Assembly (NCBI GenBank): GCA_019639135.1
Contig: JAHBSL010000017.1
Span: forward strand, 1 to 64,000
From: Acidobacteriota bacterium
GTDB taxonomy: Bacteria; Acidobacteriota; Blastocatellia; Pyrinomonadales; Pyrinomonadaceae
DNA length: 64,000 nt
Reading direction: 5' to 3'
This document shows, piece by piece, positions 1-10,018 of the stretch; positions within the stretch are counted from its first letter, which is position 1, and every line of letters starts with the position of its first letter. The position numbers and the translations under genes are program-made. The notes under the pieces were generated by a model that was not told where the DNA came from, searched no databases, and was given only the letters and a program-made list of their open reading frames with translations.

Positions 1-98
1 CTTCAGGACCAACACAAAACAGGAAACCTATACCAGGCTTACCTCCAAATTGTGTCAACTTTTTTCAGGACGACACACCGAGACTCAAAACTCCACGG

Positions 99-156
99 CG
101 TTTCACGTGTTTCACAATTTCACGTTGTTTCAGTTTTTCACTCTGTTTCATGAAAC
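99..156. repeat. Cluster of TTTCA words upstream of first gene
   Basis: A 58-base AT-rich stretch in which the word TTTCA recurs six times at irregular spacing (GTTTCACGTG, GTTTCACAA, ATTTCACG, GTTTCAG, TTTTCACT, GTTTCATG), ending in the small palindrome GTTTCATGAAAC. It resembles the other word-like intergenic repeats of this window. Bases 1-98 before it show no gene. No function can be assigned. Confidence 0.4.
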
Positions 157-260
157 GTGCGGTCTCCGCAAGAAATGAAACAAGCCGATGGAGTTTCGGC
201 GGCGGCTCGGCAGGCTCAGCATTTGGCACAGCGATTGTTATGATCGATGCGGGGGAGATT

Positions 261-839
261 ATGTTGAAAAGGCTTATTTTGATGGTTGCGTTTATCGCGG
301 TTGCCGGAGCGGCCGGCGTTATTGCCCAGAACCGGCAGGTGCTGGCCGAGGCCGAGCGTGTGACGCAGGACCGATTTACGGTCGCCGTCCGAACGCGAAA
401 AGGTGCAAACGTTTATGCCGTCCGCCAGCCGAATGCTCAGATGCTGGCGGCGATCGATAAAGGCCTTGACGACCTCTTCGCCGTCGCCCGGAAGAACGGC
501 TACAGCCGCCGGCTGCGCCACCGCGATTACTCGGTCTTTATCGGCAAGGCGGACCGGACACGCGACTCGGCGGGCAAGTATTCGCCGGACATCGCCGTCG
601 GTGCGGCCCAGTATGCCGGCACGGATTATGACCAAGGCGGCTTCATCTACGCGGCGGGAATGGTCATCGCCTTTAACCCGATGGCGTTCGTCATCGCCGA
701 GCACGAACGCGACTACGCGAGGGTCTCTGACCTCGTCCGGTTCGAGGGCGAGCACCTCGTGCTTTTCCATAACGATCGCCGAAGGTATCAGCAGACCGCC
801 GACCACAGCCAGGGCGGCGGCCACCCGATCATGCAATGA
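261..839 (+). CDS. Secreted protein of unknown function
   Basis: A 192-residue protein with a clear signal peptide (about residues 1-22, hydrophobic core after Lys3-Arg4, likely cleavage after GVIA). The mature part is mixed, with no recognised domain; the C-terminus is rich in His, Asp and Arg (EHLVLFHNDRRRYQQ, then DHSQGGGHP), which could bind metal, but this is only a guess. ATG 261 is preferred over upstream starts at 150 and 240 because it has a GGGGGAG ribosome site 4 bases upstream and puts the signal peptide at the N-terminus. It stands alone, convergent with the amidohydrolase gene. Confidence 0.65.
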   Translation: MLKRLILMVAFIAVAGAAGVIAQNRQVLAEAERVTQDRFTVAVRTRKGANVYAVRQPNAQMLAAIDKGLDDLFAVARKNGYSRRLRHRDYSVFIGKADRTRDSAGKYSPDIAVGAAQYAGTDYDQGGFIYAAGMVIAFNPMAFVIAEHERDYARVSDLVRFEGEHLVLFHNDRRRYQQTADHSQGGGHPIMQ

Positions 840-881
840 CCCGACTTCCGATTTCGTATAGGCAGCAACCGAAAATGTCGA

Positions 882-905
882 AAGGGCCGCAGCCGAGCGG
901 CCCTT
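882..905. terminator. Hairpin between convergent genes
   Basis: A perfect 9-bp stem (AAGGGCCGC / GCGGCCCTT) with a six-base loop lies between the secreted-protein gene and the end of the amidohydrolase gene. There is no long T run on the plus side; on the minus side it is followed by TTTCGACATTTT. It may act bidirectionally. Confidence 0.5.
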
Positions 906-1060
906 CAGTCGGATGGAAGCCCCGTAATCTGGAGCTTTATTTTGCTGCAACTCGCTGGCACACGCGTTGCATCCTAGAAAGCGAAAACTTGGCGGAGCGG
1001 TTTTTCCGCAAAGCCAAATTAGGGAAGTCCGGTGTGAAGGGGAGAGCGCACCGGGCTTTT

Positions 1061-2587
1061 CTATTTGGCGGCGGAGTTTCGCTTGGCGACGGCGACCAGC
1101 TCGCGAACCTCGGCGGCAAGCGTCGGCGCGTGGTACGGAATGCCGTCCATGATCGTCCACTCGATACCGCCGGTCTTCACTGCTTTGCCATCGCGGATCT
1201 CCTCGACCCCGAGCGGCGAGAGCACCTTGAAATTCTCAAGCGGGTTGCCATTGACGACGATCAGGTCCGCCTTAAAGCCAACGCGGATGCGGCCGAGCTC
1301 GCTTTCCTTGCCGAGTATCCGGGCTCCGTTGCTCGTCGCGTGCTTGACGACCGTCAGCGGATGAAAGCCCGCCTCCTGATGCAGCTCAAGCTCGCGGATC
1401 AGCCCAAAGCCGTAGATCTGATAAATGAAACCCGCGTCCTCGCCGGTGCCGATGATACCGCCGCGTTTGCCGAACTCGTGCAGGGCGTCCATCCAGATCC
1501 GGTAATTCTCTTTCCAGAAGGTCTCATCGGTCGTGGACCAGCCGATGAAATAAGAACCGTGGTTGGCCGGATTTGGCCGGAAGAAGTCCTCAAGCACCGG
1601 ATGGAGATACTCGGCAAATGCCGGGTTGGTCTGGGCACGCTGAAGGTCTCGCGAAGCCTCGTAGATGACGAGCGTCGGGTTCCATGCGACGCCCGCCTCG
1701 ATCATCCCGTCAAGCACCTTCATAAGGCGTTCGCGGTTAGCCTCTCGCCAGAGCCTGCCGGCATAACGAAAGCGGTCAACCTCGTCGTTGTAGTTATAGT
1801 CCGACGGGAAATTCTGCCGCCCGCCGATTATCGCCGCATCCGGAATGCCGTACCAATGCTCGATGGTCGTCGTGCCGAACTTTATGTCGTCCAAGGCGTT
1901 GGTCTCCTCGACGCCGGTGTGGTGCATCACCCGCATTCCCTGCTCCTTCGCTTCGTCCATCATCGCCGCCATCAGATCGCGGTCGATGGTGTAAAGCTTG
2001 ATGCCGTCGTAGCCGGCGGCCTTCAGGTCACGGACGCGTTGGCGGGCCTGCTCGGGCGTGTTGATGTTCGGCGCCGGGAATCCGCCGTAGGGAAAGATCC
2101 GCGGGCCGACGAGGGTTCCGGCATTTATGCGTCGGCTGTACTCGAGGATCTTAGCGTTCGCCCAGGCGTCGCGAACGGTCGTTATGCCGCAGGCGAGCCA
2201 GAGCTTTGTCACGTACTCGACCGGCATCAGCACGCCTCCGCGTTCGTCATGCGTGTGACCGTGGAGGTTGATGAGCCCCGGCAGGACGTACTTGCCCGCG
2301 GCGTCGATCTCAACATCGCCCTTGGCCGGCCGCCTCGCTCGCCCTTCCTTTGCCGCAACGGGGTCAAACGCCGCGATCTGCGCGATGCGGTCGTTCTCGA
2401 CCACGATGTCATACGGCCCGGCCGCCGGCTTGCCGCTGCCATCGACCATCATCGCCCCGCGGATGACGATCCGCTTGGCCCGCTTGCCGGACACACTCGG
2501 CGAAGCGTCCTGTGGAAATGCGTTGCCAACGAAAACAGAAACCGCTGCGAGGCACAAACTCGCCGCCCTAAAAGCCGCTTTTCTCAT
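1061..2587 (-). CDS. Exported amidohydrolase family protein
   Basis: A 508-residue metal-dependent hydrolase of the amidohydrolase (TIM-barrel) superfamily, close to the imidazolonepropionase/prolidase-like secreted group. An N-terminal signal peptide (about 1-25, ending near AFPQ) places it outside the cytoplasm. The composite beta-sandwich strand (VIRGAMMVDGSG) is followed by the first metal motif HGHTH at about residue 110; further candidate ligands are the His of RVMHHTG and of TIEHWYG, and the Asp of GTGEDAG. The C-terminus returns to the beta-sandwich (GRIRVGFKADLIVVNGNPL). The substrate cannot be read from sequence; homologues hydrolyse dipeptides or cyclic amides. A long antisense ORF over it is a shadow. 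Confidence 0.85.
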   Translation of the reverse strand: MRKAAFRAASLCLAAVSVFVGNAFPQDASPSVSGKRAKRIVIRGAMMVDGSGKPAAGPYDIVVENDRIAQIAAFDPVAAKEGRARRPAKGDVEIDAAGKYVLPGLINLHGHTHDERGGVLMPVEYVTKLWLACGITTVRDAWANAKILEYSRRINAGTLVGPRIFPYGGFPAPNINTPEQARQRVRDLKAAGYDGIKLYTIDRDLMAAMMDEAKEQGMRVMHHTGVEETNALDDIKFGTTTIEHWYGIPDAAIIGGRQNFPSDYNYNDEVDRFRYAGRLWREANRERLMKVLDGMIEAGVAWNPTLVIYEASRDLQRAQTNPAFAEYLHPVLEDFFRPNPANHGSYFIGWSTTDETFWKENYRIWMDALHEFGKRGGIIGTGEDAGFIYQIYGFGLIRELELHQEAGFHPLTVVKHATSNGARILGKESELGRIRVGFKADLIVVNGNPLENFKVLSPLGVEEIRDGKAVKTGGIEWTIMDGIPYHAPTLAAEVRELVAVAKRNSAAK

Positions 2588-2631
2588 AATCTTTCTCTGA
2601 CACGTTTGCGGGATGTTTTTTCACATCATAG

Positions 2632-3618
<987 letters not shown>

Positions 3619-3643
3619 TACGCCGATCAAACTACTTTTTTCT

Positions 3644-3672
3644 AAAGGACGCCTTCGGGCGTTCTTTTTTTT
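3644..3672 (+). terminator. Intrinsic terminator after mdh
   Basis: A 10-bp stem (AAAGGACGCC / GGCGTTCTTT, one G-T pair) closed by a TTCG tetraloop runs into a T tract, 26 bases after the mdh stop codon. Confidence 0.9.
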
Positions 3673-3854
3673 CGGTCAACCTGACCGAGCAATTCATTCA
3701 AACTGCAAGAGTATATTGCATCAATCCCTCCCGCCTATCACCTTAACTCATTCTATTTCTTCATTTAGGTTGGTGGCATGCCCCTTGTTATAAGAAACGG
3801 CGGCAATAAATGCCGTGTTTTCTACAAGTCTGGGGATCGCAGGAGCTATACGAA

Positions 3855-6374
3855 ATGAAGAACAATAACAATTTCAAAGGATCGTTCAAAGCAGTCATCG
3901 GGGCATTTTCCCTCGCTTCGCTGCTCTTCTCGAACGTCCTTGTATTGATCGCCGCACCCGCGGCGGGCAATGCCGAAAGGAATTTGACCGGCACCGAACT
4001 TACCCTCGACCTTACGCAGCTTGGCCGTCAAGGAAGCCTGCGGGAGGACCTAAGCATTGAACGTGAGACCATCGGCCTTATCAATGCGTTAGTTGGTAAG
4101 TCTGGTCGCCAGATCCTTCTTATTGACGAACTCAACACCGCCCAGCGTCCCGTTGTTGAGCAGCTTGCGATCCGCATCGCAAAAGGCAGTGTTCCAGCTT
4201 CGCTGAAGGGCAAGACGGTGAACGTGCTTGATGAAGCGAATCTCTTTTCGAATGCCAGCTCACAGGCCGATCTGGCCCGGCGATTCACCGCCGTGATCGA
4301 AGACGCCGCCGCACAGGAAGGCGAGTCGATCCTCTTCATCAACAACATCAAAGGATTTGTTCAGGAATCATCGCTCAGATCCGTGCTCTGGGAAGCCGTT
4401 TCCGAAGGTGACGTCCGGCTCATCGCCGGAGCCTCTGCTTCGGTTTACGCCGAACTTATTACCGCCCACCCGGAACTCAGCGAAGTTTTTGACGTGATCG
4501 AGATCGCCTCGACCGGTGGGGCAAACGTAGTCGATGCCTCAGCCGCCTCGCCAAATGAATATCGCGGCGACAACGTCTCGGCCGATCTTCGCGACATGAT
4601 CGCTTCGCAGCCCGCGAACAAGCGGATCAACGCGATCATGCAGGCAAAAGACGCCGATTCGCCGGTGCTCCGCCAGACGTTCGAACGCCACGGGATACTT
4701 GTTCATGACCGGATCGGCAATTCGGACACGCTCGTTGTTGACCTCCCGCTCGGCTCGCTCGAAGAGCTTTCGAAGGGCGGACTCATCAACTACATCTCGC
4801 CGGACCGCAAGACCGCTCGAACCGGCCATATCGAGGATACGATCGGCGCATCCGGCAGCCGGATTCAGCAGATCGGCGGACAGTCGATGAACCTGAACGG
4901 CACCGGTATCGGCATCGCCATCGTCGATTCAGGTATTTACTCGGCCCACACAGGCTGGCGCAATGCCAACGGACAATCTCGTATCAAAGCAAACGTTGAC
5001 TTTACCGGCGACGGCACGGGCGATGCCTATGGCCACGGAACTCACGTTGCCGGACTCGCCGCGGGCAACTCGTCGAGGAACAACGGCGCATATCGCGGCG
5101 TAGCTCCCGACGCGAATATCATCAGCGTTAAGGTTCTCAACAACAACGGTGTCGGGCAAACCTCGTGGCTCCTGAATGGCCTGAACTGGATCCTGCAGAA
5201 CCGCACGCAGTACAACATCCGCGTGGTCAATCTCAGCCTCGGTACGGTTGCGATTGATACTTATACCAACGACCCGATCGGGCTCAAGGTAAAAGAGCTT
5301 GTGAACAACGGCATCGTCGTTGTTGCAGCTGCCGGTAATCTCGGCCGCGCGCCAATCGGCGGAAAGCTCTATGGAACGATCCACTCGCCGGGCAACAGCC
5401 CGTGGGTCATCACGGTTGGTGCAAGCAACAGCTATGGCACTGTTAGCCGCTCGGACGACCGAGTAACGACCTATAGCTCCCGCGGCCCGACCCGCAGTTT
5501 CTATACCAATTCGCTCGGCCAGCGCGTTTTCGATAACGTGATGAAGCCGGACCTTGTTGCCCCCGGCAACCAGTTGATCTCGTATCGGGCACCGAATAAC
5601 CTGCGCTCCTCCTCAGCCCCCGAACTCGACGTTCCTAATGCTTCAGGTGAGACTGCCGCAGACGCTCTGATGTACCAGAGCGGAACTTCGATGTCCGCCC
5701 CCATCGTCGCCGGTGCTGCTGCTGTGCTGCTCCAGGCGAACCCGAACCTGACTCCCGGAATGGTTCGGATGATTCTGCAATACACCGCCCAGCCGTTGGC
5801 CGGTGCTGATATGTTCGAGCAAGGTGCCGGACAGCTGAACCTCGAAGGTGCACTGCGTCTCGTTGGCGGTTTCCGCAACGATCTTGACTACAATTCGGGA
5901 GTCGCCCGTGCAACCTGGGTAATGGTTTCCGGGTGGTCGATGCCAGTAACATCTTCGACCATCGGCGAAAGCAGCTTCCCTTGGTCGCAGATGATCACGA
6001 CGAGTCACTCCTTCATAACCGGATCGAATCTCGTTGCGCGATTCCAGGTCGTTTACCGGCCGGGTTTTACGGTGGACAGCGGCATCACGAACTCATTGGG
6101 TTTGTTAGCCCTCAACACGACCTCGTATTACTCCGGCGGACTTTCGCTCAATACGAACGTGATGACCAGCAACGGCGGCGCTTCCGGCTCTGGAACTGTT
6201 TTGATGTCTTCCGGTGTGCTCGTCGGTGACGGTGTGCTTGTCGGAGACGGCGTGCTTATCGGAGACGGCGTTTTGATCGGAGATGGTGTCCTCATCGGAG
6301 ATGGTGTTCTTATCGGAGACGGTGTGCTTATCGGCGACCGTACTCCAAGAATGGAGCCTGTGCTCATTTACTAA
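3855..6374 (+). CDS. Secreted subtilase with ClpB-like pseudo-AAA+ pro-region
   Basis: A roughly 839-residue S8 serine protease. Order: signal peptide (about 1-45); a region at about 60-225 that follows the first ATPase domain of ClpB/ClpC line by line (VVEQLAIRIAKG, VPASLKGK, then ILFINNIKG, then LIAGASASVYAEL) but with Walker A replaced by DELNTAQR and Walker B DE replaced by NN, so it cannot hydrolyse ATP; an I9-like propeptide; the catalytic domain with Asp about 358 (IVDSG), His about 397 (GHGTHVAG), Asn about 495 and Ser about 612 (SGTSMSAP); a beta-rich region; and seven GVL[VI]GD repeats at the C-terminus. ATG 3855 is chosen because AGGAG lies just upstream. The substrate is unknown. 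Confidence 0.9.
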   Translation: MKNNNNFKGSFKAVIGAFSLASLLFSNVLVLIAAPAAGNAERNLTGTELTLDLTQLGRQGSLREDLSIERETIGLINALVGKSGRQILLIDELNTAQRPVVEQLAIRIAKGSVPASLKGKTVNVLDEANLFSNASSQADLARRFTAVIEDAAAQEGESILFINNIKGFVQESSLRSVLWEAVSEGDVRLIAGASASVYAELITAHPELSEVFDVIEIASTGGANVVDASAASPNEYRGDNVSADLRDMIASQPANKRINAIMQAKDADSPVLRQTFERHGILVHDRIGNSDTLVVDLPLGSLEELSKGGLINYISPDRKTARTGHIEDTIGASGSRIQQIGGQSMNLNGTGIGIAIVDSGIYSAHTGWRNANGQSRIKANVDFTGDGTGDAYGHGTHVAGLAAGNSSRNNGAYRGVAPDANIISVKVLNNNGVGQTSWLLNGLNWILQNRTQYNIRVVNLSLGTVAIDTYTNDPIGLKVKELVNNGIVVVAAAGNLGRAPIGGKLYGTIHSPGNSPWVITVGASNSYGTVSRSDDRVTTYSSRGPTRSFYTNSLGQRVFDNVMKPDLVAPGNQLISYRAPNNLRSSSAPELDVPNASGETAADALMYQSGTSMSAPIVAGAAAVLLQANPNLTPGMVRMILQYTAQPLAGADMFEQGAGQLNLEGALRLVGGFRNDLDYNSGVARATWVMVSGWSMPVTSSTIGESSFPWSQMITTSHSFITGSNLVARFQVVYRPGFTVDSGITNSLGLLALNTTSYYSGGLSLNTNVMTSNGGASGSGTVLMSSGVLVGDGVLVGDGVLIGDGVLIGDGVLIGDGVLIGDGVLIGDRTPRMEPVLIY
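6213..6338 (+). repeat. Seven 18-bp tandem repeats (GVL[VI]GD)
   Basis: Exactly 126 bases made of seven 18-base units starting at 6213, 6231, 6249, 6267, 6285, 6303 and 6321. Each encodes Gly-Val-Leu-(Val/Ile)-Gly-Asp; synonymous changes are spread over the copies, so the peptide rather than the DNA seems to be kept. Read as IGDGVL the unit fits the left-handed beta-helix hexapeptide rule. It forms the C-terminus of the subtilase. Confidence 0.9.
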
Positions 6375-6418
6375 GAATACCTGATACCGAGAATACCTAT
6401 TGGAGGAGGATTACCGTC

Positions 6419-7327
6419 ATGCTGAACGCATATGTTGCTGCAACGCCAGAAGTGTATCCGATCATCGAACCGGCCTCGGCGAGCATTGCTTACGATCTTT
6501 CAAATCTCCGATCGTTGAACGCTGACGACCTCGAAGCGGTCACCGAATTTCTCGCGAAACGGCCGGTGCATACGGTAGTAATGAGCAGCTTCATAGCCGA
6601 CAACGGAATTGAAGGCGAACTCAACCGAGGCATCTTTTATGGCTACTTTGACGAGAAATGCGAGCTTGAAGGCGTTGCCCTAATCGGCCATTCGACGCTC
6701 ATCGAGGCACGGTCAGACCGTTCACTGCGAGCATTTGCTTTGAAGGCCCGCGAATCGCGGATACCGATCAATTTGATAATGTCCGATGACGACGTAGCCG
6801 AGCGGTTCTTTGAACTATACGCCATCGGGCAGATGACTCCGCGGCTGAAATGCACGGAACTTCTGTTCCAAACGGATTTCCCGTTCCCGGTCCAGAAGTG
6901 CGAATGGCATCTCCGCGAGGCTCGTCCTGAGAACCTGGACCAGGTCGCGAGGGCACAGGCCGAGGTCGCTTTTATCGAATCCGGTATCGACCCGATGAGC
7001 CGTGACCGCGAGGGCTTTCTCAAGCGGTGTGCACGTCGTATCGAGCAAGGCCGCGTTTTCGTGGTCTTCGATGGTGATCAACTCGTCTTCAAAGCGGACA
7101 TCATCGCCGAAGCATCCGATGTTATATACCTCGAAGGCGTTTATGTCGCTCCGGGATTCCGGGGACGCGGCGTTGGTGCAGCCTGCCTGTCAGAGGTTTG
7201 CCGGCAGCTTTTGGGCCGAGCAATGTACGTGTGCCTGCTGAGCAACGTTGAGGCAAAACATGCACACCGCAGTTTCGCGAACGCAGGACTCCGGAACACG
7301 GGAAAATGCACCACGTTGTTCCTGTAA
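6419..7327 (+). CDS. GNAT-family N-acetyltransferase
   Basis: A 302-residue protein with a C-terminal GNAT domain (about residues 160-302). The acetyl-CoA pyrophosphate loop is RGRGVG at about residue 247 after the strand LEGVYVAPGF. The N-terminal half looks like a degenerate second GNAT or DUF4081-type module, a two-part layout seen in other family members. It is cytosolic with no signal peptide. A very strong ribosome site (GGAGGAGG) precedes the ATG. It lies 45 bases after the subtilase and may be cotranscribed. The acceptor substrate is unknown. Confidence 0.85.
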   Translation: MLNAYVAATPEVYPIIEPASASIAYDLSNLRSLNADDLEAVTEFLAKRPVHTVVMSSFIADNGIEGELNRGIFYGYFDEKCELEGVALIGHSTLIEARSDRSLRAFALKARESRIPINLIMSDDDVAERFFELYAIGQMTPRLKCTELLFQTDFPFPVQKCEWHLREARPENLDQVARAQAEVAFIESGIDPMSRDREGFLKRCARRIEQGRVFVVFDGDQLVFKADIIAEASDVIYLEGVYVAPGFRGRGVGAACLSEVCRQLLGRAMYVCLLSNVEAKHAHRSFANAGLRNTGKCTTLFL

Positions 7328-7453
7328 AAACCTGTTTATTTTTTGCTTGGGATTAGGTTATACTCTTATTTGGGTTCATCCCTTCCCGGCATTCCTCCCT
7401 CGAAGTTCAGATCTTCAAGTTGTTCCCCTGCCTGTAGAACAAGTGGTTTTTAT

Positions 7454-9985
7454 ATGCCCAACAGCGCTCGCGAGCCGATCCCTTCATCGAAAGCGATCAA
7501 TTACTACTTAGGTTTAACGATCACGACGGGAGCCGTGATCTTCATCTATGCGGCCGCGACACTTCCCTTCGCCTCGCTCGATATACGTTTCCTTATACTT
7601 GCAGGCTGCACGATCCTGTTCGCTTCTCGCGTCCTGATCCGGATCCCGACCATAAAGTCGTACATCGCAGTATCGGATATCTTTGTTTACCTGACTTTGC
7701 TAATGTTCGGCGGTGAGGCCGCGATCCTCCTTTCGGCCGTAGATACGTTCTTTTCTTCATTGCGATTCTGCAATAAATACAGAACCGTTCTTTTCAATAC
7801 TGCCGCCTTGACGATTTCGACCGCCGCAGTTTACGGCGTGCTCATCTTAGCGGGGCTTTACTCCGAACCCCAACTTCATGGGTACGAACCTTACTTCCGT
7901 GATTTTCTTCTTGCACTCTCGTTGATGGTGCTTACGCAGTTTGCGGCCAACACCGTTCTTGCGACACTCTACGATTCGCTCAAAGAAGGAGTGTCCTTCC
8001 GAGAAACCTGGGAATCCAAGTATCTTTGGAGTTTCCTGACCTATGTGGTTGGGGCTGCGGGGGCTGGGCTGCTTGTCCAATTGGTCGATTACGCGGGATT
8101 CGTTGTCGCTTTGCTTGCGTTCCCGATCCTGCTCTTCGTGTATTTCACCTATCGGATGTACCTACGAAACGTAGAAATGAGCGCGGAGCAGGCCGAAAAG
8201 GCGCGTGAATATGCAAAGATGATCGAAGAGCGATCGGAAGCACTTACAGAATCTGAGGAGCGCTTTCGAAGTGCTTTTGATAATGCGCCGATCGGTATTG
8301 CCCTCGTGAAGCCTGGAGGAGAGCTTTTGAAGGTCAATCGGGCTCTCTGCGAAATGCTCGGCTATAGTGAGGCAGGGCTCCGGGAATGCTCGATCCGCAA
8401 TATCTTCTTCGATGAGGACCTGCCAACGGTCTTTTCCCGTGTGGGCATGGTCGCTTCCGGGGCCATCGCATCTCATCAGATGGAACAGCGGTGCCGCAAT
8501 AGCCGCGGCGAAACGGTCTGGACGCTTTGGAGTATGTCGCTTGCTGCAGCCGGTACCTCGAAAAGCCGAGAGATCATCTTTCAGATGCAGAATATTACGG
8601 CACGCAAGATCGCCGAAGAAAAACTCGTCCACGACGCGACACACGACCAGTTGACCGGACTGCCGAACCGAAACTGTTTTCACCAGAAGCTGACCGAAGC
8701 TCTAGAACGGTCGCACAAGATCCGAAACCACCGGACAAGCGTTTTGTTCATCGATCTTGACCGGTTCAAATACGTTAACGACAGCCTTGGTCATATCGTG
8801 GGCGATCAACTCCTGATAGGCATCTCCAACCGCCTCAAGAACTCAATACGCCCGAGCGATCTGGTCGCGAGGCTGGGCGGCGATGAGTTCACGGTCCTGA
8901 TCGAGGGGAGTTATGACGACATCGAGATCGCGGGCATGGCCGAGCGGATCCAGCGAAGCCTTGCAAACCCTTTCAACCTTCGCGGACACGTCGTTTACAG
9001 TTCGGCCAGTATCGGCATTCTCCACGCTTCGGAAAGACATGAGCGAGCCGAAGACATGATGCGCGATGCCGATACTGCGATGTACCACGCGAAAAAATCC
9101 GGAAAGGCACGGTACGAGATCTTTAACGATTCGATGCACGCAGAAGCCCGCGAAACGCTCAAGCTCGAAACCGATCTGAGGCAGGCGATCAAAGAGGGAA
9201 AGATCGAGGTGTGCTTCCAGCCGCTCTTCTCGCTCTCTGACCGCGAATTGACCGGCTTTGAAGCTCTCGCTCGCTGGCAGCATCCCGAACTCGGCGAAAT
9301 ATCGCCCTCCCGATTCATACCTCTTGCAGAGGAGATCGGCTGGATCGATACGCTTGGCGAGAACATACTGCGGTCGGCCTGCACGGTCATCCGAAACATC
9401 CACCGAAAGTTCCCTCGCTACGCCCATACGAAGGTGAACGTGAACCTGTCGTCGCAGCAATTTCGGAGCACCGGCCTCGTCGGCCGCATCCAATTGATTC
9501 TTTCTCAAACGGGATATTCGCCCGAAAATCTTCGGCTTGAAATTACCGAGTCGGTCTTCTTTGAACACCAGGACCGGGCAATCTCGATGCTCGCCCAACT
9601 CCGTGATCTCGGCGTCGAGATCGACATCGACGATTTCGGAACCGGGTACTCTAACCTTAGCTATCTTGTCCGGCTTCCTATTTCTCGTCTCAAGATCGAT
9701 AAGTCTTTCGTCCAGATGATTCGCGAGGACGGATCGAACACTGAGATCGTTCGGACCATAATCGCCCTTGCACGTAACCTCGATCTCGGTGTTGTCGCCG
9801 AAGGAATCGAACACGAATATCAGGTCAAGGCCTTGCGAACGCTCGGCTGCGATTCGGGACAAGGGTACCTTTTCAGTACGCCGCTCAGGCCGGACAAATT
9901 AGCCGACTTCGTCGCCGATTGCGACGGCGGCCTTATAGGCAGCACCGAGGTGCCTGAGTACGCGCACATACTTACGGTTCAATAA
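7454..9985 (+). CDS. Membrane PAS-GGDEF-EAL cyclic-di-GMP protein
   Basis: An 843-residue protein that can make and/or break cyclic di-GMP at the inner membrane. About residues 15-240 hold several hydrophobic helices (MASE-like sensor), followed by a short coiled stretch, a PAS domain (about 265-385), a GGDEF domain with intact GGDEF at about 475 and an RPSD inhibitory-site motif exactly five residues before it, then an EAL domain with EAL near 602, NLSSQQ, DDFGTG and VAEGIE. Both domains look catalytically competent. The start is uncertain: ATG 7454 lacks a good ribosome site, and an in-frame start at 7343 is possible. No obvious partner lies next to it. Confidence 0.92.
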   Translation: MPNSAREPIPSSKAINYYLGLTITTGAVIFIYAAATLPFASLDIRFLILAGCTILFASRVLIRIPTIKSYIAVSDIFVYLTLLMFGGEAAILLSAVDTFFSSLRFCNKYRTVLFNTAALTISTAAVYGVLILAGLYSEPQLHGYEPYFRDFLLALSLMVLTQFAANTVLATLYDSLKEGVSFRETWESKYLWSFLTYVVGAAGAGLLVQLVDYAGFVVALLAFPILLFVYFTYRMYLRNVEMSAEQAEKAREYAKMIEERSEALTESEERFRSAFDNAPIGIALVKPGGELLKVNRALCEMLGYSEAGLRECSIRNIFFDEDLPTVFSRVGMVASGAIASHQMEQRCRNSRGETVWTLWSMSLAAAGTSKSREIIFQMQNITARKIAEEKLVHDATHDQLTGLPNRNCFHQKLTEALERSHKIRNHRTSVLFIDLDRFKYVNDSLGHIVGDQLLIGISNRLKNSIRPSDLVARLGGDEFTVLIEGSYDDIEIAGMAERIQRSLANPFNLRGHVVYSSASIGILHASERHERAEDMMRDADTAMYHAKKSGKARYEIFNDSMHAEARETLKLETDLRQAIKEGKIEVCFQPLFSLSDRELTGFEALARWQHPELGEISPSRFIPLAEEIGWIDTLGENILRSACTVIRNIHRKFPRYAHTKVNVNLSSQQFRSTGLVGRIQLILSQTGYSPENLRLEITESVFFEHQDRAISMLAQLRDLGVEIDIDDFGTGYSNLSYLVRLPISRLKIDKSFVQMIREDGSNTEIVRTIIALARNLDLGVVAEGIEHEYQVKALRTLGCDSGQGYLFSTPLRPDKLADFVADCDGGLIGSTEVPEYAHILTVQ

Positions 9986-10018
9986 AAACGGCCGCTTCGT
10001 TCTGAAATTACCCTAAGA

